A stretch of DNA of 64,000 nt, taken from Anisakis pegreffii (Eukaryota; Nematoda; Chromadorea; Rhabditida; Anisakidae). The position numbers were made by a program, and so were the translations under genes. The stretch is taken from positions 1-64,000 of the forward strand of contig JAPYMA010000833.1 in the NCBI GenBank assembly GCA_035041965.1, read 5' to 3'. A model generated the notes under the pieces. The model saw nothing but the letters and a program-made list of their open reading frames with translations, was not told where the DNA came from and ran no database searches. The number at the start of each line of letters is the position of its first letter. The first letter of the stretch is position 1. Shown piece after piece: positions 57,837 through 64,000 of the stretch.

Positions 57837-59557
57837 CGCTTCTGAACTCGATATTCGCAAGATTCAGGTGCAATTGCGACTTCTATATTTACACCTATAA
57901 AAAGTTGCATTCTTCGAAGAAACAGACTGGATTGTAAATCGTACGAAATGATGCAAGTAAAACGAAATTTCGTTTGGGTAAATAGATAGACCACTGGTGC
58001 TCTCTTATGGCAGACAGACCTCGTTCACCCCTCCCTTCCTCCTTCAACAGCCCATGTGACCTCAAAGTTTCTCTTATTTAACATCCCGTATTAGGAGAAA
58101 ATCAGCAAATTGATCTAATGGCCGAGGGGTTTGTTACCAAAAATTCCTTGTTTCATTGAAGAAATGAATCTATTGCGATCGAACAAGCACAATCGCCGTG
58201 CATTATTACATAATAATACATAGTAGTGTAAAGAAACAAAATCGCCTTATATTATATCTCAAAATGGACGCATGATATGAACATGCATTTAAGCCAGATG
58301 GATGCATTTATGGTGAGTTTGGGACAGCGATGAAGAGTTCAGAGATTATATTCCTTCTTATTAAATTAAACAATCGAATAAGGATTTTAACGAGCAGTTC
58401 CAGATAAAATGAGTAAATTTTCCATGAATTTGATGTGGACAAGGATCTACGAAAACTTATCAATGGAACGGCGCATTTCTGTGGTAATGTATGACGTAAA
58501 CTAAATTTTCAATGGAGGACTACTTGAAAAAGCAATTATTCTGGTGCTTTAAGAGAACATTTGCGATGAAACAAAATGACCAATGTGATGGAAAAGATAA
58601 GAAAGTCGAAAGTGAATAAAATTGAACACCAAAAGTGAAACGAACAGCACACAGTGCAGTTTTGTTTCATTTCATTTCTCATGATCAATCGAATGTTCCT
58701 TCAGCCAATAACGGAACAGTCAAACGAATTCTCTGTAGTGTAAACGAATGGATATATGATATGATTACTTTTCAATATTACGTATTCGATTTGATTAAAA
58801 AACCTACTATTAGTTGTCACAAATTTATCAGTTGAATTTTCCCACTACCCATTAACGAATTTTTTGGAACAATATGTTGAGCAGTTGTTGATTTGATTAA
58901 TTGTAAATATGTAATTAAAAATGTTTCATTGCAGGTGTGTTATTTCAAATTAACTTGATAGAAACGCATTCCTTACGAATCACAAAATAATGAGTGTGGT
59001 GTTTTTAGAATGTTAAAGCAACAAAACGTTTAATTCCAAGACTTAATGACATATTTTAGTTGTCATAAACAGATTTTATTGTTTCGTTGACATTGGAGGA
59101 TATTTCATTAAGATTACTGAACAAAAGTGGCGATTTAAAATGATTTATAAATTTGTACGAAAATATAAAGTTTAAACATCTTTCAAAGTGGTTTTTGTTC
59201 AATAACATGAATGTAAATGCGTTCGTTCTCCAATTGTACCTTTGCAGTTCTTTACACCATTAGTTCATATCATACACTTGAACTCACTTTATTGACAAAC
59301 ATTTTCCCTACAAAATATCACCTGTGTTCAATCATGAGAATATCAATAAGCAATAAATGATTGTTTAGAAAGTGCTATGCTCAATCATAATGTTATGTGT
59401 TTATAAATAAATAGGAATGTGATTAAAGAATTGTCCAAGACAGACTCAATATCATTTGAACAACAAGTGAAACAACTAGGCTGCATAAAACTGATCACCA
59501 TTTTACCACACAGAGATGCATTTAATTTTTGTACGAAGAGAAAATCATGAACAACAG

Positions 59558-59785
59558 GTTTATTGAGAACCTAAAAGACGCTCAATTGATAGCAAAATGC
59601 GCTCATTACGGAAATACACGCTTTGTAACAAAACAGTTGACTACAACTCTGAAATTATCGATAAATTAACATTCAAACGATTAGATAAAGATGATAGCAA
59701 TGCAAGTAATGCATTTCACCAATTACGAAATGAACAGCAGCGTGCGGAGTTGATGGTCATAGAACGTCAAGAAAAGCGTAATTAA
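59558..59785 (+). CDS. Unassigned plus-strand open frame
   Basis: The frame runs from just after a TGA, through RRSIDSKMRSLRKYTLCN and LTFKRLDKDDSNAS, to ELMVIERQEKRN and a TAA. The charged, helical composition looks protein-like. Candidate acceptors precede it, but no upstream exon was found. The family was not recognised; it could be a C-terminal exon or chance. Confidence 0.2.
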
Positions 59786-60491
59786 TAAAAGAACGGTGAG
59801 AAGTGAAATTGTTCTAACTGTGTTGGTGGAGATGGGAAAATGACTCAGAAAAACAGCAAGGAATTTTACAGAGCAAGAAAAAAGCGTAAAAAATTAGGAT
59901 AGACAAAATAAAAACGTTACATTATTTCCGGAAGGTTGACTGAACTACAACGATAGGAAGATAAGCAATTCTTGCGAATCACTAAACATTGCTCCGTCAA
60001 AATTTAGTTACCTTTCCGTTATTATCATTGTCTTCCCGATCATTCACGCAAAAACTGAAGTGTCTTAAAATGAAATCTCAAACGAATTTTTATCTTTAGA
60101 AAATCAAATTTGTAATATGAAGCCAACAGCAAAAGAATAAATGATGCCATATGAAACAATTGATGATACTTCTGCAAATAAGAAATCAACGAATTTAGGA
60201 TGCACATCATCAAAACTTAGTTCACAATCAAACTCATTAGCATTGCTTACAAACCCAGATAGAGTATGTGTTCACTATTGATCTTTGAGTGATTACTGCT
60301 CTCTGAGTGTCATTCATTTCGATGAACTGATTTTAGAGCACTTTTCTTTCTTTTATTGTTGGTTTATTTGGCTGAACAAACAGTTGGTTACTTGATGCAA
60401 GCTTAATATTGACGTAATGCCAAATGTATTTTTAGTGGTAGTAATGAAAAATTTATATATCAAATAATCAAGATTGGTCGATAGCTAAAAG

Positions 60492-60731
60492 ATGAGTTTA
60501 GACAACACTGTGAATATATCAATTTCGCTTTTTTGGATGATACCGAGAATGAGACGATTAGTCGTTTGTTTGGGCTGAAATCGATAAGAATGTGTTCTTG
60601 TTTTAGGAACGTTATCAATGATGCATGCGTATGGAACGATTCCCAAAGATTTGTTGCAATGCACCAATACGGCCACTTAATGACAACCCTGCGTTCAACG
60701 AACATTATTCCGCAACTCAAATTCATTTGAA
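60492..60731 (+). CDS. Unassigned plus-strand open frame
   Basis: About 78 codons open from an acceptor-like GCTAAAAG to a TGA, reading EFRQHCEYINFAFLDDTENE, then ISRLFGLKSIRMCSCF, and ending IIPQLKFI. The opposite strand is also open over much of this stretch, so strand and reality are both uncertain. No family was recognised. Confidence 0.2.
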
Positions 60732-62694
60732 ATAGGCGATCGAAGGATATAAAAGTTCAAAGACAAACAATGAAATGAATGGATGAAGTTCGAATGCATT
60801 CATCACATGATATTTAACAACAAAATCTGCTCTGATAGCTTTTCATAATGAAACGTCGTCGAAAATTTCACACTGAAGAAAAATACGAGTAGATCTTTCG
60901 TTTTGAGTTAGAAATACTGCTCACAGTTTAGAAAGAAGCGTCGTTAAAAATGGACAGAAAAATAAAACTTATTTGGTCTGATGAAACGTGAATGGAAATA
61001 AACGTAGTAGAGGCGTGCACACTTGGTAATGTTTTCAGAATTTTGCCCACTTTCCATCATTCATTCCACTGATCTATCTGCACGTACCGCAACAATATTG
61101 ATTCCCGTTGGATGGATTATAAAGACTGATACAGTTCAATGGATATGTATCATCGATAGTATCTCATCTTTCCGTTCATCAACTTCTAATCTTACCCTTT
61201 CTTTGTGATGCAAGCAAGTTACGAATGTTGAAGAATTTAAAGGCTCAACAGCGTGTAGAACTGTTTTGTCGATTTCTTGTAGGAGCCATCTTTTCCAAAC
61301 GACTAAAAACCCATTTTGAAGCAGTCCCTTTTCAAGAAAATTAACTTAATTCATATCAATCAACAGAGCTTTCCATTGTAGTATCAATAATTGACTGAGA
61401 TAACATTGACGTGCATTTAATGCTGAATAAAACCTCAAGCAAATTCCTCAAAACTATAGTATAACAGAGCACATATCCACTGAGCGTGTACGCTTTTCGG
61501 TTAACCAAATCAATACTATAAATAAACATTGATTCGACAAGCCTCCAGAAAGTGCGAGCTATATGCCATAACGTTATTGCAGTTGGTAGCTTGGACTACA
61601 GCGAGCACTTCAGCTAGTGGCTACGTCACAACTGTCTGTCTGTCTATAACTAATGAGCACTTGCATTACTGCTTGTTCAAGCAGTGATTACTTGCTGCTT
61701 TTTCGATTGGAAATTATGTTTAGATGATAGGACCAAATCATTTCAATACATACCGATCAGCTCTGATTTTGGAGTGCACAGAATGATGCATTGTTAGAGT
61801 GAACACAAAGATGCAACTTGAATGAACAGCTTTTACGTGGGAGAATAAATAATGATAAAGATACCACAATTTTAAAATAATAGAGAAGCAAAAATACTGA
61901 ACAAAAACTAATTTACATTGATTTTAATAAATGTGGCATGTGATTAATACCAAACATAATCAAGAACTTCACTTTAACACAAAATTTTGTGGTCAACAAA
62001 AATGTGGATGCAAAATTAGAGCGTGAAAAGTAGCGAAGTGGGCAGAGCGAATTAAACAACATAACTTAGATGGCTAATTCAACAAAAGAAGAATAGATCA
62101 ATTGTTGGCGTTGGATGATGACGAAGCTGAAGCTGAATAATCAAGTTAAAGGATATTCTTACGAGAACGATCGAAATGAAACACTTTTCATTTTCAATAT
62201 TGAGTTTCGTTTCATCTTTTCTCATTCTGTGCTCGCATTTTTTGACTACTCTAGCTGAGCAGTAACAAAACTATAGGCCAATGAAACGGATGCAGAAAAG
62301 TCAAAATTGATAACAACAGTAATGAACATCGTAACATTAATGTTAATGATAATTGTTAATGTAACAGTGATGCTATAATAGAAAAGAGAGGTATTTTGAG
62401 ATACATTCAATGTAAATCTAAATGGTAATAAACAGAAGTAGGTTTCATAATCTGATATCGTAAGAAGTTTACACGAATAAATAAACTCAGCTTTTTAGCA
62501 ACGTTTAACGGAATGAAATTACTCCTTATTATATGAAATTCAATGCTGTACAAAAGCGATCGAAACGGATATTCTTAATACCTGTCTATCTCAATACCAC
62601 TTCAGCTGATTTTTAAATGATGAAATTTTCTCCAAATGATACATACAATGAGAAAAATACAACATAAAAATCGATTGTCAACAGAACAAATAGA

Positions 62695-64000
62695 CTACGA
62701 CTCTTCGCTTTTTTGTGAATTTATCAGCTGTTTCAGTTCAGCATCATAAATTAAGTCTGAAATTTGTTTCTTAAGTGTTAGCGACATGATTGGTGCATTA
62801 ATAGAGATTCGTTGAAGTGAGCTGGCCACGGTGCGACCTGAAATGTCAAGAAGGAAAAACGTTGTTTTTCACAAAAACAAATTTCACGTTCGTAAATTAG
62901 CAGCACTTTTTAAACAATAAAATTACTTCTTAAACATGAAAGGCAAATGAATTCTGAGAATAATTCTCATGTAGTTGTGAATATTTTCTGTTAGCGAACA
63001 CGTGCAAATCGAGAAAAAATGAGAATAATTCATCAAAAAATAACAATGAAAGTTGAATGAAACAATTAAATTATGCGAGAACCGTACCGAACCAAGTGTA
63101 TTCATCCTTGAAATCTGAAATCGATTGTGCAGCACACATATCCGAAATTCCATCAACATTAACCGATTTCCTCTTGAATGCTCTTCGTTTGACGCGGGTT
63201 ACAGCCGTTGCCGATGGATGTACTGGTGAATGTGAAGCTAAGCCCTTCAACAAATCTGTATCCCCATAGCAGTAAAATCAAACGCTGAGGCGATGTGACT
63301 GGTTATTGGAAGTAATGAAATGAGAATGCAGTTTTAAATTTAAACAAAATGAAAATTTTTTGTTAGAAAATCATTTGCAGCTGAAATGATGTAATATGAA
63401 ACATTTGCAGAAAATGATTTTTGAAACAATTTTCGGAGTGAATGATGGAAAATGATAAAACGGAAAACAAACATCAGTTTGCTGAGGTGAGTGAATCGAT
63501 GAATTCGAAGTGATTTCAGCGGCCTCGCACATGAAGTCGTTTCGGGTCACTGAATGAGGCACATTACCCAAATCATCACTCGTTCCATTTGCACTGAATT
63601 ACCTTTCCACTCATATTCATGAAAGAACTAATTGAATGGTTCAAATGCTAATAAACCAATATCTGCTAGAAATTGAGATACCGAATAGCAATCAATAGTT
63701 GCATTTCAACTTATAACTCAACAAAGTTCAGAATGAGTCATCAACGAATGAATGTGTCGACAAAAATTATTTGTGAAATAGGCATGCTATGATGAAAGCT
63801 ATATCATTGCGCTATATATCGTTTCAGAATTTATTTTTGAAATCAGCTGCAGAGGTTGACGATTGTCTTTCGAAGCAAGATGAAATACGAATGAAAAGAG
63901 TAATTGGATGATGCAAAATTTTACTCAACACTATTGACACTCTCGTCTGAAATCTGTTTTTCGACTAAACTGAGCAGTGATTCAAAGGAATGCGGCGGTG
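62695..64000 (-). CDS. BESS-domain protein (MADF-BESS-like), C-terminal part
   Basis: Probable nuclear protein-interaction or transcription factor; the N-terminal part, where a MADF DNA-binding domain would be expected, lies beyond the window. Four exons join in phase: up to 64000-63925 (partial), 63593-63469, 63255-63088, 62837-62695, about 170 aa in all. The start is a helical acidic segment (SFESLLSLVEKQISDES), then a polar linker and a basic patch VKRRAFKRKS that could be a nuclear signal. The C-terminal FKDEYTWFGRTVASSLQRI with KKQISDLIYDAEL fits the BESS pattern (acidic start, FG..VA..L, then basic I..LI.EAE). The family call rests on this motif only, so another DNA-binding partner architecture is possible. 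Confidence 0.6.

Larger units (their letters stand above)
57837..62694. other. 4.9 kb between BESS-domain gene and transporter
   Basis: AT-rich, with no firmly supported gene. Weak plus-strand frames at 59.6-59.8 and 60.5-60.7 kb are listed separately. A GTCTGTCTGTC microsatellite lies near 61630 and a short hairpin ATTACTGCTTG / CAAGCAGTGAT near 61665-61690. Nothing else was recognised. Confidence 0.45.

Overview
This is an AT-rich, intron-rich animal genome fragment, most likely from a nematode. I infer nematode from three things. Introns are short to medium with TTTCAG-type acceptors. Such acceptors sit a few bases upstream of several start codons, as expected for spliced-leader addition. 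The gene content also fits: a LOTUS germ-granule-type protein, an SLC7/AAT transporter without the heavy-chain cysteine, and a BESS-domain protein. The species cannot be fixed from sequence alone. No bacterial operon, tRNA, rRNA or CRISPR array was recognised.

Layout. Eight multi-exon genes were rebuilt by reading exons, splice sites and phases, and all lie on the minus strand. In transcription order they are: a BESS-domain protein (64.0-62.7 kb, 5' end cut by the window edge); an SLC7-type amino-acid transporter (57.8-52.8 kb); an RBM5/RBM10-like splicing regulator (47.4-39.3 kb); mitochondrial leucyl-tRNA synthetase (38.2-31.9 kb); exocyst subunit EXOC8/Exo84 (31.7-27.3 kb); a protein with three LOTUS/OST-HTH domains (22.9-17.6 kb); BLOC-1 subunit 5 (14.5-13.7 kb); and the nucleolar GTPase GNL2/NOG2 (13.0-7.5 kb). 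The tail of one plus-strand gene may lie at 0.66-0.85 kb. The rebuilt frames stay open across all joined exons and give plausible full-length products: GNL2 672 aa, BLOC1S5 153, LOTUS protein about 571, EXOC8 about 721, LARS2 about 931, RBM5/10-like about 965, transporter 512.

The leucyl-tRNA synthetase and EXOC8 genes lie head to tail only 232 bp apart, which suggests an operon. The other genes are housekeeping functions (ribosome assembly, splicing, mitochondrial translation, exocytosis, lysosome-related organelles) with no obvious shared pathway.

Intergenic and intronic DNA carries repeats. These include a 1.16 kb hAT-like non-autonomous element with near-perfect target duplications in a transporter intron, a two-copy family of GC-rich hairpin elements, a long/short alternating tandem array at 15.6-16.5 kb with a lone relative near 6.3 kb, several inverted repeats including a perfect 23-bp hairpin at 51.8 kb, and a diverged direct repeat at 3.7-4.9 kb. 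The best lead for something not well described is the triple-LOTUS protein.
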